A stretch of 33,134 nucleotides of DNA. Origin: Myxococcales bacterium. Its GTDB lineage: Bacteria > Myxococcota_A > UBA9160 > UBA4427. The notes under the pieces were generated by a model that searched no databases, was not told the origin of the DNA, and saw nothing but the letters and a program-made list of their open reading frames with translations. Each line of letters starts with the position of its first letter. The stretch's first letter is position 1. A program made the translations under genes and the position numbers. Below are positions 1 to 7,700 of the stretch, piece by piece. The DNA is taken from NCBI GenBank assembly GCA_022563535.1, contig JADFNE010000049.1:1-33134 (forward strand). Reading direction: 5' to 3'.

Positions 1-436
1 CCTGTGCGACGCCTCTACCCGCTTCGTACAGAACACCCAGTTGCGCTTGACCCGCGGGCAACCCCGCTTTCGCCGCCTTGATGTACCACTCGACGGCTTT
101 CGCCAGGTCTCTGTCAACTCCATCTCCGACATCATAGAGTTGGCCAAGTTTGAGCTGTGCGTCGGGATGTCCTGCAGTCGCCGCACGGTGTAACAATTCG
201 CTTGCAGCTCCCGGATCGCGCTCGCCGTCGAGCTTTCCGGAAAGCATCAGGACTGCGGGATAGTAATCGCAACGCTCGTCGCCTTTGCTTGCGCCTTCCT
301 TCAGGAACTCTACGGCGTTCTGGTACTGCTTCTCCTCGACACTCTTCGAGGCAAGAAACAGATAGTCCGTTGCGCAAGCAGACCCGAGAACCAGCAGGAA
401 CCCGACTACGATCAGGGAGACAGGGCGGAACACCAT
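1..436 (-). CDS. Sel1-repeat (TPR-like) lipoprotein, C-terminus beyond window
   Basis: The 145 visible residues start at ATG 436, which has an AGGAGGG ribosome site just upstream. The N-terminus (MVFRPVSLIVVGFLLVLGSAC) is a hydrophobic signal segment ending in GSAC. This is an imperfect lipobox, so a periplasmic lipoprotein is likely but not certain. From about residue 90 the chain shows Sel1 repeats: GHPDAQLKLGQLYDVGDGV is followed by a second unit, GLPAGQAQLGVLYEAGRGV. Sel1 repeats are alpha/alpha solenoids that mediate protein-protein contacts in envelope stress, secretion or signalling complexes. The partner cannot be read from sequence. The reading frame stays open to base 1, so the repeat array continues outside the window. 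No co-directional neighbour lies upstream within the window. Confidence 0.85.
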   Translation of the reverse strand, partial: MVFRPVSLIVVGFLLVLGSACATDYLFLASKSVEEKQYQNAVEFLKEGASKGDERCDYYPAVLMLSGKLDGERDPGAASELLHRAATAGHPDAQLKLGQLYDVGDGVDRDLAKAVEWYIKAAKAGLPAGQAQLGVLYEAGRGVAQ

Positions 437-799
437 CGGCGTACCCTCCTCTAGCAGCAGCGCTTCGAAAATAGATATTACAGGCTGGGAATTCCACTTG
501 AATGTCGGGGATGAAGTCCAGCATGCTTCTGAACGCAGCTGGGCAGAACCTCAGATCTGAATCTGCTGCCAGCCTACTCCTGAAGATGGTGTTGTCAGTC
601 TTTCGCGAAACTACCGGGTTCTGGTTTTTCGAAAGCACGGCCACGGCAAATATCGAGGGCAGGATGACGGCAGAACTCGCTCAATGTAGAGAAATGGAGC
701 ACGACGCCGGCGATCACAGGCGGGAAGAGGTGTTTGCCGGCTCTTGATCAACAGCGAATTACGGAGACGCATGTTTTTCGCATCAACAAGGAGGCCATC
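437..799. other. intergenic region between divergent lipoprotein genes
   Basis: This 363-base gap lies between the divergently transcribed Sel1 lipoprotein and the His-rich lipoprotein, so it should hold both promoters. An A/T-richer patch lies near 464-482, but I cannot assign -35/-10 boxes with confidence. Short open frames here (for example 502-747 plus) have no ribosome site, no recognisable motif and atypical composition, and I do not regard them as genes. Confidence 0.5.
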
Positions 800-1072
800 A
801 TGTACGATCGGATTCCCCAAGCTTTCGGGGTGCTGTTGCTCGGGCTCTGCCTTGGCTGCGCGACTGACAATGTCGCTGGCTCAGCGGCCGTCTCGGCTGA
901 GGCTTCCCACGGTCACGATCACGCTGCGCCCAGTACGGATCGCCTCCACGCCAACCACACCAACCACACCGTCAGCCACGGCAACCACGGCCAAGGGAAG
1001 TTCGTTCTCGAAACCGACGCAGACCCCGCCTTCTATGCAAATCGCTTGAACGAGGCACTCCGCGAGCAATAA
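800..1072 (+). CDS. small histidine-rich lipoprotein
   Basis: Ninety residues starting at ATG 800, with AAGGAGG 5 bases upstream. An earlier in-frame start near 734 lacks a ribosome site. The N-terminal hydrophobic stretch (FGVLLLGLCLGC) ends in a lipobox-like LGC, so the mature protein would be lipid-anchored from Cys21. The middle is extremely His/Asn-rich: HGHDHAAP, HANHTNHTVSHGNHGQGK. The C-terminus (about 66-90) is a short helix-like tail, DPAFYANRLNEALREQ. Such His clusters commonly bind Zn, Ni, Cu or Co in periplasmic metal buffers. Metal binding here is inferred from composition only, because no family is recognised. It stands alone and converges with the MFS gene 22 bases downstream. 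Confidence 0.75.
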   Translation: MYDRIPQAFGVLLLGLCLGCATDNVAGSAAVSAEASHGHDHAAPSTDRLHANHTNHTVSHGNHGQGKFVLETDADPAFYANRLNEALREQ

Positions 1073-1094
1073 CGGTTGTGATCGGTAGTGCCCA

Positions 1095-2303
1095 TCAATC
1101 CTGATGCAGCTTGTCGATGCCGGCGAGCAGTGCGAGCAGCACGACCACCACACCGATGCCGTAGACCGTCAGCAACGTCGACATCAGCTCCACGTTCAGC
1201 GTCGCGACATCGCCGACGGCCCAGGATGCCAAAAAGAGTGTGCCCGAGAATGCCAGGCTCCCGGCCAGGCTCTGCAGCGAGAGATAGGTCGCACGGATTC
1301 CACGATCGAGCTTCGGCTGCACGATCGCGTTCATCATCGGATACCACAGACCCATGGGCACGGCGCGCAGGGCAATCAGCAGCAGGATCGCCGGGTGCAA
1401 AACCAGCATCATGCCGACGATGATCGCGCCTTGCAGAGCCATGCAGAGCAGCAGTGCCGGTCCCCGGCCGAATCGGTCGCTCAGGGCCATCGCCCGGGTC
1501 GCCGACCACGATGCCAGTAGCATCATCACACATAACAGACAGCCCGACACCGCGGGGGTCGGCGCGTAGTCGCCCTGGCCGTAGCCGGCCGTCAGAAATC
1601 CAATGTAGGGTTGCAGGAACTCGTACGGAACATGGTCGAACACCGTCATCGCCACGGCAAAAGCGAATACCCACAACAGAGTCCCATCGCGCAGCTTTCC
1701 GAACACGCTGAAGAAACTCACTTGACCTCGATCAGCCGACTCATCGGCTGCCGGCGGGTGCGCGGGCTCGACCATTCGCCATGCCAGGCCAAAAGCGGCG
1801 ATACCGGCAGCAGCAGCCAGGGCGTAGGCGATGCGCATGTCAAACCCCGCCAGCACTCCGCCAATCAGCGACGAGATCGCGAGCCCCAAGAACCCGCGAC
1901 TGACCATCGTTTCGCTCTGCGCGCCAATCTCACGTTCACGACCCACCACACTCAGTGAGTCATAGAGCATCGCGTTGTTGGTTCCCGACACAAACGCCTC
2001 TGAGGCCGCCAGGCATAACTGGCCCACGAGGAAGGGTAAGAGTGACGAGGTTGTGACGAACAAGACGCCGCCGACGGTCTGTGCCGCCATCGCGATCAAC
2101 AGCGTGACGCGTCGACCGACTCGGTCTGAAAACCAACCCGAGGGCACCTCGAGCAAGACCAGGCCGAAGTAGTAAACCGCCTCGAGGAGCAACACGTCCT
2201 CGAGTGGCAGGATCGAGGAGAAATACAAAAAGAACACCGGCAACCAGAACAACAAATAGCGGCTGGTTTCGAAAACCATCAGCAGCCGTACATTGCGTTC
2301 CAT
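1095..2303 (-). CDS. MFS transporter
   Basis: About 402 residues with roughly 12 hydrophobic segments typical of the major facilitator superfamily. The conserved loop between TM2 and TM3 is visible as GWFSDRVGRRV, and a related DRFGRG motif follows TM8. The protein should sit in the inner membrane as a secondary transporter; the substrate is unknown. The frame is open back to 2477, but the first ~58 residues of that long version are Arg-rich, non-membrane and overlap the upstream HD gene. ATG 2303 (MERNVRLLM) is preferred. GTG 2315, 13 bases from an AGGAGG at 2329-2334, is the alternative. It follows the HD-domain gene on the same strand by about 70 bases, so it may import that enzyme's substrate or export a product. 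Confidence 0.85.
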   Translation of the reverse strand: MERNVRLLMVFETSRYLLFWLPVFFLYFSSILPLEDVLLLEAVYYFGLVLLEVPSGWFSDRVGRRVTLLIAMAAQTVGGVLFVTTSSLLPFLVGQLCLAASEAFVSGTNNAMLYDSLSVVGREREIGAQSETMVSRGFLGLAISSLIGGVLAGFDMRIAYALAAAAGIAAFGLAWRMVEPAHPPAADESADRGQVSFFSVFGKLRDGTLLWVFAFAVAMTVFDHVPYEFLQPYIGFLTAGYGQGDYAPTPAVSGCLLCVMMLLASWSATRAMALSDRFGRGPALLLCMALQGAIIVGMMLVLHPAILLLIALRAVPMGLWYPMMNAIVQPKLDRGIRATYLSLQSLAGSLAFSGTLFLASWAVGDVATLNVELMSTLLTVYGIGVVVVLLALLAGIDKLHQD

Positions 2304-2374
2304 GGCGGCGTTCACGAAGGGCTCGCCCCCTCCTGGCCACGGCCTGGATCTTCCATGGCGGAGTGTTTCACCCC

Positions 2375-2950
2375 TTAGTCCTGGTACTCGTCCCATCTGG
2401 ATTGTGCCAGAACGCGCCGCACCAGCGGTTCGAAGTGCTCGACGGGTTGCGTGTCGTAAGCTGGATCGAACGAGCACTGATCATAGAGCGCGCAGAATTC
2501 GGCGGCGTGATCGTAGTGCGGGTGGTCTCGGTACTTCTCTCGGGCGTTGCGATCCTCGTCCAGGTGGTGCCAGAAATAGTATCCCTGAAAGATCCCGTGC
2601 ATCTGGACCATCCAGAGATTTTGCTCGGAAACGAAGGGTTTGAGGATCGCCGCCGCGATATCGGCGTGGTTGTGACACGCCAGCATGTCCCCGATGTCGT
2701 GCAACAGTGCACAGACGACGTACTCTTCGTCGCGCCCGTCGCGCTGGGCACGCGTGGCCGTCTGCAGACTGTGCACCATGCGATCAACCTTCAATCCCCC
2801 AAAGCTGCCATCGAGAAGGCGCAGGTGTGCGAGAATTCGGTCGGGCAACCCGGCCACGAAGGGTTCCTGGGCGCGCTCGATAATTTGATAGTCCTCTCGG
2901 GTGCCGTCTTCCATGCGGGTGAAGCCGGCGATTTCCTGGGGATCCTGCAT
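2375..2950 (-). CDS. HD-domain protein, PhnZ/TmpB-like putative diiron oxygenase
   Basis: One hundred and ninety-one residues from ATG 2950, with AAGGAGGG 8 bases upstream. The HD metal site is clear: H60 (VHSLQTA), H84-D85 in LLHDIGDML, histidines at 93/95 (CHNHADIAA), H118 (QMHGIFQGYYF) and a late Asp near 157 (LYDQCSFDP). The pattern resembles the HD oxygenases PhnZ and TmpB, which use a mixed-valent diiron centre to cleave hydroxylated aminophosphonates, more than HD phosphohydrolases. The specific substrate is not readable. It sits upstream of the MFS gene and is divergent from the FAD oxidase at 3068. PhnZ-type enzymes act after a Fe/2OG hydroxylase; the only such candidate nearby is the CmcJ-like gene at 7701-8516. 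Phosphatase or nucleotidase activity is the main alternative. Confidence 0.75.
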   Translation of the reverse strand: MQDPQEIAGFTRMEDGTREDYQIIERAQEPFVAGLPDRILAHLRLLDGSFGGLKVDRMVHSLQTATRAQRDGRDEEYVVCALLHDIGDMLACHNHADIAAAILKPFVSEQNLWMVQMHGIFQGYYFWHHLDEDRNAREKYRDHPHYDHAAEFCALYDQCSFDPAYDTQPVEHFEPLVRRVLAQSRWDEYQD

Positions 2951-3067
2951 GCTACTGCCCTCCTTGAGTACAGATTACAAACCTGATGCGCGATGCGTAC
3001 GCCCTCCCGGTATACTGCGCGAACCCATGTCAGTGCAAGACTTTCGTTCAAATCCCGAGGAGCCGGA

Positions 3068-4315
3068 TTGACCCAGAATCCCGATGTCCTGGTCGTAGGC
3101 GGGGGCGTGATTGGCGTCTGCACCGCCTATGCGCTCCAAGAGCGTGGCGTGAGCACCACCCTCGTGGAACGCGGTGAGATCTGCGCGGGGGCATCTCATG
3201 GCAATGGAGGCTGGATCTTCCCAAGCGAGAGTTCACCGATTCCAGGTCCTGGGGTCATTCGGGAATCGTTGCCCTGGCTGATCGATCCGGAGAGCCCGCT
3301 CTACATCCGGCCACGCCCGAGCCTCTCTCTCTTGCGCTGGATGTGGAAGTTCCGAGCCGCATGCAATGAAACCGACATGCGCAGGAGCTATGGACTGCGC
3401 CGGGCGTTGAGTCTCGCCAGCCTCGAATTGTACGAAAAGCTCGCAGCGATCGACGGCCTGGAATTTGGATTCAAACGGGAGGGGCTGATCATCGCGTGCC
3501 GTACCCGCAAAGCGATGACAGAAGCCGAGCAAGACCTCCGCCTGCTGGAGGCCGAAGGTGGGAGCGCAAAGTGGCTGAGCGCCGACGAGCTGTGTCAACG
3601 AAATCGATCCCTCAGCCCGAATCTGGCCGGGGGGATCGAGCTTCCAGCGGATGCACACATCACACCGGGCGACTTTGTGCGCAACCTCGCCGCTCTACTC
3701 GAACGACGCGGGGTTTCGATTCGGCCAAACACGGAAGTGTTGGACATCGAGTGGTCGCGGCGCGCACCGGTCCGTGTCCGCACCACGCGCGGCGACTTCA
3801 CTGCGAGCGAGGTCGTGCTCGCGGCAGGCGCATGGACTCCGGAGCTTTCGCGCAGCCTGGGACTGCGTGTGCCCGTCCAAGCCGCCAAGGGTTACAGCAT
3901 CAGCGTCGAGCGCCCCGAAGATTATCCCGAAACCCCGGTCATGCTCGCCGAGGCCAAGGTCTTCGTCACGCCGATGGGCGCGATGCTTCGCATGGGCGGC
4001 ACCCTCGAGCTGGCGGGACTCGACCTGCGCATCAATCGCCGCCGCCTCGACGCGGTGGCCCGTGCCACCCGCACCTATATGCCCGGGCTCGCCCCCACTC
4101 CGACGATCGAAATCTGGCGCGGCCTCCGACCCCTGACTCCCGACGACCTCCCCATCATCGGTCGACCTCGCGGCACCGCGGGCTTGATCCTGGCAACGGG
4201 ACACGGGATGTCGGGGATCTCCCAGGGTCCGATGACGGGCGAACTGATCGCGCAGATCGTCACAGGGGAGAAACCGTCCCTCGATATCGCACCCTTCTCA
4301 CCCGATCGTTTCTGA
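3068..4315 (+). CDS. FAD-dependent oxidoreductase, DadA/DAO family
   Basis: About 415 residues. The best start is TTG 3068, because GAGGAG lies 6 bases upstream and the protein then opens directly with the FAD-binding strand (PDVLVVGGGVIGVCTAYAL; Rossmann GGGVIG at 11-16). An in-frame extension to 2993 would add a non-conserved Arg-rich leader. LVERGEICAGASHGNGGW is the second FAD-contacting segment. A C-terminal block (IWRGLRPLTPDDLPIIGRP ... LATGHGMSGISQGP) is typical of D-amino-acid dehydrogenases and glycine/sarcosine oxidases. It should oxidise a C-N bond of a D-amino acid or N-methylated amine, passing electrons to O2 or a quinone. A TATACT hexamer near 3010 could be its -10 box. It is divergent from the HD gene by 117 bases and convergent with the SDR. 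Confidence 0.88.
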   Translation: MTQNPDVLVVGGGVIGVCTAYALQERGVSTTLVERGEICAGASHGNGGWIFPSESSPIPGPGVIRESLPWLIDPESPLYIRPRPSLSLLRWMWKFRAACNETDMRRSYGLRRALSLASLELYEKLAAIDGLEFGFKREGLIIACRTRKAMTEAEQDLRLLEAEGGSAKWLSADELCQRNRSLSPNLAGGIELPADAHITPGDFVRNLAALLERRGVSIRPNTEVLDIEWSRRAPVRVRTTRGDFTASEVVLAAGAWTPELSRSLGLRVPVQAAKGYSISVERPEDYPETPVMLAEAKVFVTPMGAMLRMGGTLELAGLDLRINRRRLDAVARATRTYMPGLAPTPTIEIWRGLRPLTPDDLPIIGRPRGTAGLILATGHGMSGISQGPMTGELIAQIVTGEKPSLDIAPFSPDRF

Positions 4316-4356
4316 AGAAGGGTTCGGAAGCCTGCTCCATTGAGGTACGGAACCTG

Positions 4357-4386
4357 GGAGTCTGCGCCTTCTGCCGCGCAGGCTCC
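4357..4386. terminator. inverted repeat between convergent genes, likely bidirectional terminator
   Basis: GGAGTCTGCGC (4357-4367) pairs with GCGCAGGCTCC (4376-4386) to give an 11-bp stem, with one T-G wobble and an 8-base loop. It lies exactly between the stop codons of the plus-strand FAD oxidase and the minus-strand SDR, touching the SDR stop codon. No clear U-tract follows on either strand, so it may be a Rho-assisted or 3'-stabilising hairpin rather than a classical intrinsic terminator. Confidence 0.5.
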
Positions 4387-5159
4387 TAGAGCGCAACCTT
4401 GTATTCCTGAATGGTGTTGCCGCCGTCTACGACGATGAGTTGGCCGGTGATGTAACTCGCCTCTTCGCTCGCGAGGAACACGGCGACGTGGCCTACTTCT
4501 TCCGGTGTACCCGCCCGGCCCGCCGGTGTGTGGCGACCGGCGAGGATGTCGTCCTCTTCGCTGACCGCGGTCTTGATCCATCCCGGCCCGATGCAGTTGA
4601 CGGTCACATGTGGACCGGCTTCGATGGCAAGCGACCGGGCCATGCCGAGCAGGCCGGCCTTTGCGGCGCCATAGGCGGCACCTCCCGGAATGCCGACCAC
4701 CGGACCCGTGACCGATGACATTTGCACGATTCGACCGTATTTGCGCTCGATCATCCCAGGAAGCAGGGCCTTGGTCACGAGGAATACACTCGTCAGGTTG
4801 ATGTCGATCAGGTAGCGCCAGCTTTCGTCCGAGGTTTCGAGCAACGGCGACCACGGTTCATCTCGGCCGACCTGCACCATGCCCGCGTTGTTGACCACGA
4901 TATCGATCGGACCGAGCGCATCCTCGACTGCCTCGATCAAGGACGCGACCAAGGCAGAATCCGTGAGATCTGCGGTCTTTGCAAAGGTTTGGTCGTGACC
5001 GCCACCCAGTTCCTCGAGCCGCTCGAAGATCCGATCCGTCGTCGATGTGATGGCGACCTTTGCGCCCTTGGCCCTGAGCAAGCGTGCGATTGCGAACCCG
5101 ATCCCGTCTGCACTGCCCGCACCCGTCACCAGTGCAACTCGTCCTTCGACACCCGCCAT
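4386..5159 (-). CDS. short-chain dehydrogenase/reductase (SDR), FabG-like
   Basis: Two hundred and fifty-seven residues, the usual length for classical SDRs. The cofactor motif TGAGSADGIG is at 12-21, NNAG at 90-93, and the catalytic tetrad is N121, S149, Y163 and K167 (YGAAK). The C-terminal ITGQLIVVDGG is characteristic of the family. It is a cytosolic NAD(P)-dependent alcohol/ketone oxidoreductase; the substrate is unknown. The residue after the second strand is Ser/Thr-rich (ITSTTDR) rather than an acidic NAD-selecting residue, hinting at NADP. It starts 47 bases after the stop of the kinase-PLP fusion gene on the same strand and is probably co-transcribed, so it may act on the aldehyde, ketone or hydroxy product of that pathway. 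Confidence 0.92.
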   Translation of the reverse strand: MAGVEGRVALVTGAGSADGIGFAIARLLRAKGAKVAITSTTDRIFERLEELGGGHDQTFAKTADLTDSALVASLIEAVEDALGPIDIVVNNAGMVQVGRDEPWSPLLETSDESWRYLIDINLTSVFLVTKALLPGMIERKYGRIVQMSSVTGPVVGIPGGAAYGAAKAGLLGMARSLAIEAGPHVTVNCIGPGWIKTAVSEEDDILAGRHTPAGRAGTPEEVGHVAVFLASEEASYITGQLIVVDGGNTIQEYKVAL

Positions 5160-5206
5160 GGGGATCTCCTATTACCATGATTCCAATTGCTGTTTTCGCA
5201 GGGCCG

Positions 5207-7594
5207 CTAGAGCTCCCGAAGGGCTTGATCGAGTGCGGCTATGAGTTGTTGGACATGGTTCTCGTCGAAGACCAAAGGGGGGCGGATTTTCAACACGTTG
5301 CCGTAGCGGCCCTCGCGTCCCACGAGCACCCCTAAATCTCGCATTCGATTGACGATGGCGCGGGCCTCTTTCGCCGCCGGTTCGAGGGTCGAACGATCGC
5401 GCACCAATTCCACGCCGATGAACAGGCCGGCCCCTCGCACATCTCCGATCAGGGGATGTTGCTCTGCGAGCTCTTCGATCTTCGCACGAAGCACTGCGCC
5501 GACCCGTGCCGCGCGCTCTTGCAACCCTTCTTCTTCCAACACATCGAGAACCGCGAGCCCCACCGCACACGACACCGGGTTGCCGCCCGTTGTACTGAAG
5601 AATTCGCATTCTTTCATGAGCGACGCCACGATTGCGGGTGTTGTCACCACCGCGGCCATCGAAAGTCCATTCCCGATTGGTTTCCCGAGAGTGACGATGT
5701 CTGGAACCACGTCGTGGGCTTGGAATCCCCAGAAGTGATCGCCGGTTCGTCCGAAACCCGACTGCACTTCATCGGCCACGCACAGCCCTCCGGCCGCACG
5801 GACTTTTTCGAAGGCTGCGGAGAGGTAGCCCGGAGGCGAAACGATGACGCCATTGGAGGCGAGGATCAGGTCGAGAAGGAACATGGCGGGCGCAAAGCCC
5901 CGGCTATCTAGGGACGCGATGGCGTTGTCTAAACATGCCGCGTAGTGGTTAGCGTATCGTGGATCGTCCCTGCGGAATTTTCCTCGGTAACCATCCGGTG
6001 CGAGGACCGTGGCAATGTGCGCGGCCAGCGGTCTGCCTTCGCCGAATTCGGCGGGGGAGAATTCGTAAATCGCGTCGGTGGTGCCGTGATAGGCGTCCTC
6101 CATCACGATGCCGCCGGAGTTCCCCGTGTGCGCTTTGGCGAGACGCCAGGCGAGATCGTTGGCTTCGCTTCCCGAGCATACGAACATGCAGACCGAAAGA
6201 TCGCCGGGCATGGTTGCGGTGAGGCGATCCGCGTACTCAATGACGGATTTATAGATGTAACGCGTGTTGGTGTTCAGTGTCGCGGCTTGTCGGGCGAGGG
6301 CCTGCACGACGGTGGGATGACAATGTCCGACTGAGGGGACGTTGTTGTACGCGTCGAGAAGCGAGCGCCCCGTTGAATCGATGAGCCACACCCCCTCGCC
6401 ACGCACGACGTGAACAGGGTTGTCGTAGGAGAGTTCCAATTCCGGCCCGAGACGTTGCCGGCGCCGCTCGATGAGCGATTGCAGATCGTCTTCGCTTGAC
6501 GAGGTCGCGGCAAAATCCGAAACCGCGATGGAGACCGGCGTCGCGCAGGCGCGGCGAAGTGCCGTGTACATGCGCTCTGCCCCCCACCCGCTCATTCTTT
6601 CGAGCAGTTCCCCGGTCTCCTGGACCCCCGCCATGATGTAATCGGTGTTTTCCGGGTGATCGCATACGCGCCAGTTCGCAACGGCGACGGACATCGCACA
6701 TCGGGTGGCTACGAGATCGAAAATCAGGCGAAGTTCTTCGTCCTCCAACGCGGTAACGGCGTGATAGCCCGCCGTGATCTCTGCCGCGGTAGCGATGGGA
6801 TCTGGGTGTTTGCCGATCAACTCTGAAATCGGCACCGCGAGATCACAGACCAGCGGTGCGTGAATGAGATCACCAAAGTCGATGACGCCTGTTACGCGGT
6901 TTCCGTCAACGAGGGTGTTCATACAGCTGACATCGTTGTGGATAACCTGCGCGCGCAGCGTCTTTAGTCTTGGAAGCACCTCCGCTTCGAAGTGATCGAG
7001 AACCTCCTCGACAACGCGGCGGCGTCCGGGTTCTTCGATGAGGTGAGTTCGCTTGCGCAGCCCCGGCGCCTGGGTGAGATCCCAGAGCAGTTCGTGGCGA
7101 GCCACGGGATGAAAGAAGCCGCGCAGGGCCCGGGCCAGGCGCGCAGCCGTGGCCCCGACATCGCGCCCGAGCGCCGGGTGTAGCATGGCTTCATCGAGCA
7201 ATTGACCCGGTAGAAAGCTGAGCACCCGGGTGATGAAACGCCGCCCGTCTGAACCGTCGACTTCATGAAACAGCGCGCCGCCGGGAGTCGCCTTGACCCG
7301 GGGAATCCCCAGGCTCGGGTCCATCTGGGCGATGTGCAGCAGCGCCTGAGTCTGCATGTCTAGCAGCGCCGGATTCTCAGCAGGATTCGCGATCTTGAGA
7401 ACCCACTCGCTCCCATCCTTGGCGCGCAATCGAAAGTTCTGATCCCGCTCGCTGACCAGTAGCTGTGCGGACGCCTGGATGTCGAAGGCCTGCTGGGCGA
7501 GTGCTTCGGCTTCCTCGATCGAAAATGCCGGGGCCTGCGCTTCCAATACGCTTTCGGCTTTGGCTTCGGTCTGGGATCGGGTGGTGGAGGACAT
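5207..7594 (-). CDS. APH-family kinase fused to class III PLP enzyme (aminotransferase/phospho-lyase type)
   Basis: About 795 residues. ATG 7594 is preferred because a GGAG lies 9 bases upstream; the frame is open to 7651. The N-terminal half (about 30-330) is a choline/aminoglycoside phosphotransferase fold: K67 in WVLKIAN, catalytic HND at 219-221 and metal-binding DFGD at 239-242. The C-terminal half (about 385-795) is a fold-type I class III aminotransferase with SGSEAND near 474, D608 in DEVQSGFGRTG and PLP lysine K638 in LGKPIGNG. This arrangement matches fused hydroxylysine or ethanolamine kinase / phospho-lyase enzymes (animal HYKK and AGXT2L/ETNPPL homologues), in which an amino alcohol is phosphorylated and then eliminated to an aldehyde, ammonia and phosphate. 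Ordinary transamination remains possible. Unlike some bacterial relatives, no M23 peptidase domain lies between the halves. Confidence 0.9.
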   Translation of the reverse strand: MSSTTRSQTEAKAESVLEAQAPAFSIEEAEALAQQAFDIQASAQLLVSERDQNFRLRAKDGSEWVLKIANPAENPALLDMQTQALLHIAQMDPSLGIPRVKATPGGALFHEVDGSDGRRFITRVLSFLPGQLLDEAMLHPALGRDVGATAARLARALRGFFHPVARHELLWDLTQAPGLRKRTHLIEEPGRRRVVEEVLDHFEAEVLPRLKTLRAQVIHNDVSCMNTLVDGNRVTGVIDFGDLIHAPLVCDLAVPISELIGKHPDPIATAAEITAGYHAVTALEDEELRLIFDLVATRCAMSVAVANWRVCDHPENTDYIMAGVQETGELLERMSGWGAERMYTALRRACATPVSIAVSDFAATSSSEDDLQSLIERRRQRLGPELELSYDNPVHVVRGEGVWLIDSTGRSLLDAYNNVPSVGHCHPTVVQALARQAATLNTNTRYIYKSVIEYADRLTATMPGDLSVCMFVCSGSEANDLAWRLAKAHTGNSGGIVMEDAYHGTTDAIYEFSPAEFGEGRPLAAHIATVLAPDGYRGKFRRDDPRYANHYAACLDNAIASLDSRGFAPAMFLLDLILASNGVIVSPPGYLSAAFEKVRAAGGLCVADEVQSGFGRTGDHFWGFQAHDVVPDIVTLGKPIGNGLSMAAVVTTPAIVASLMKECEFFSTTGGNPVSCAVGLAVLDVLEEEGLQERAARVGAVLRAKIEELAEQHPLIGDVRGAGLFIGVELVRDRSTLEPAAKEARAIVNRMRDLGVLVGREGRYGNVLKIRPPLVFDENHVQQLIAALDQALREL

Positions 7595-7700
7595 GACTTC
7601 AAACTCCGCAGTAGTCAAGAAACTAAACATTATGATGCCGAGATTCGACACCGTGTTTTCGGGTAGGCCGCGCCTTCGGCAATCGCGCCGGCCGATACGT

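Noticed and set aside
2304-2477. Extended N-terminus of the MFS transporter
   Set aside because: The extension is Arg-rich, overlaps the HD-domain gene, has no ribosome site and precedes the usual first membrane helix.
3496-4389. 297-codon plus-strand frame inside the FAD oxidase gene
   Set aside because: It is an Arg/Pro/Ser-rich shadow frame of the FAD oxidase with no recognisable motif.
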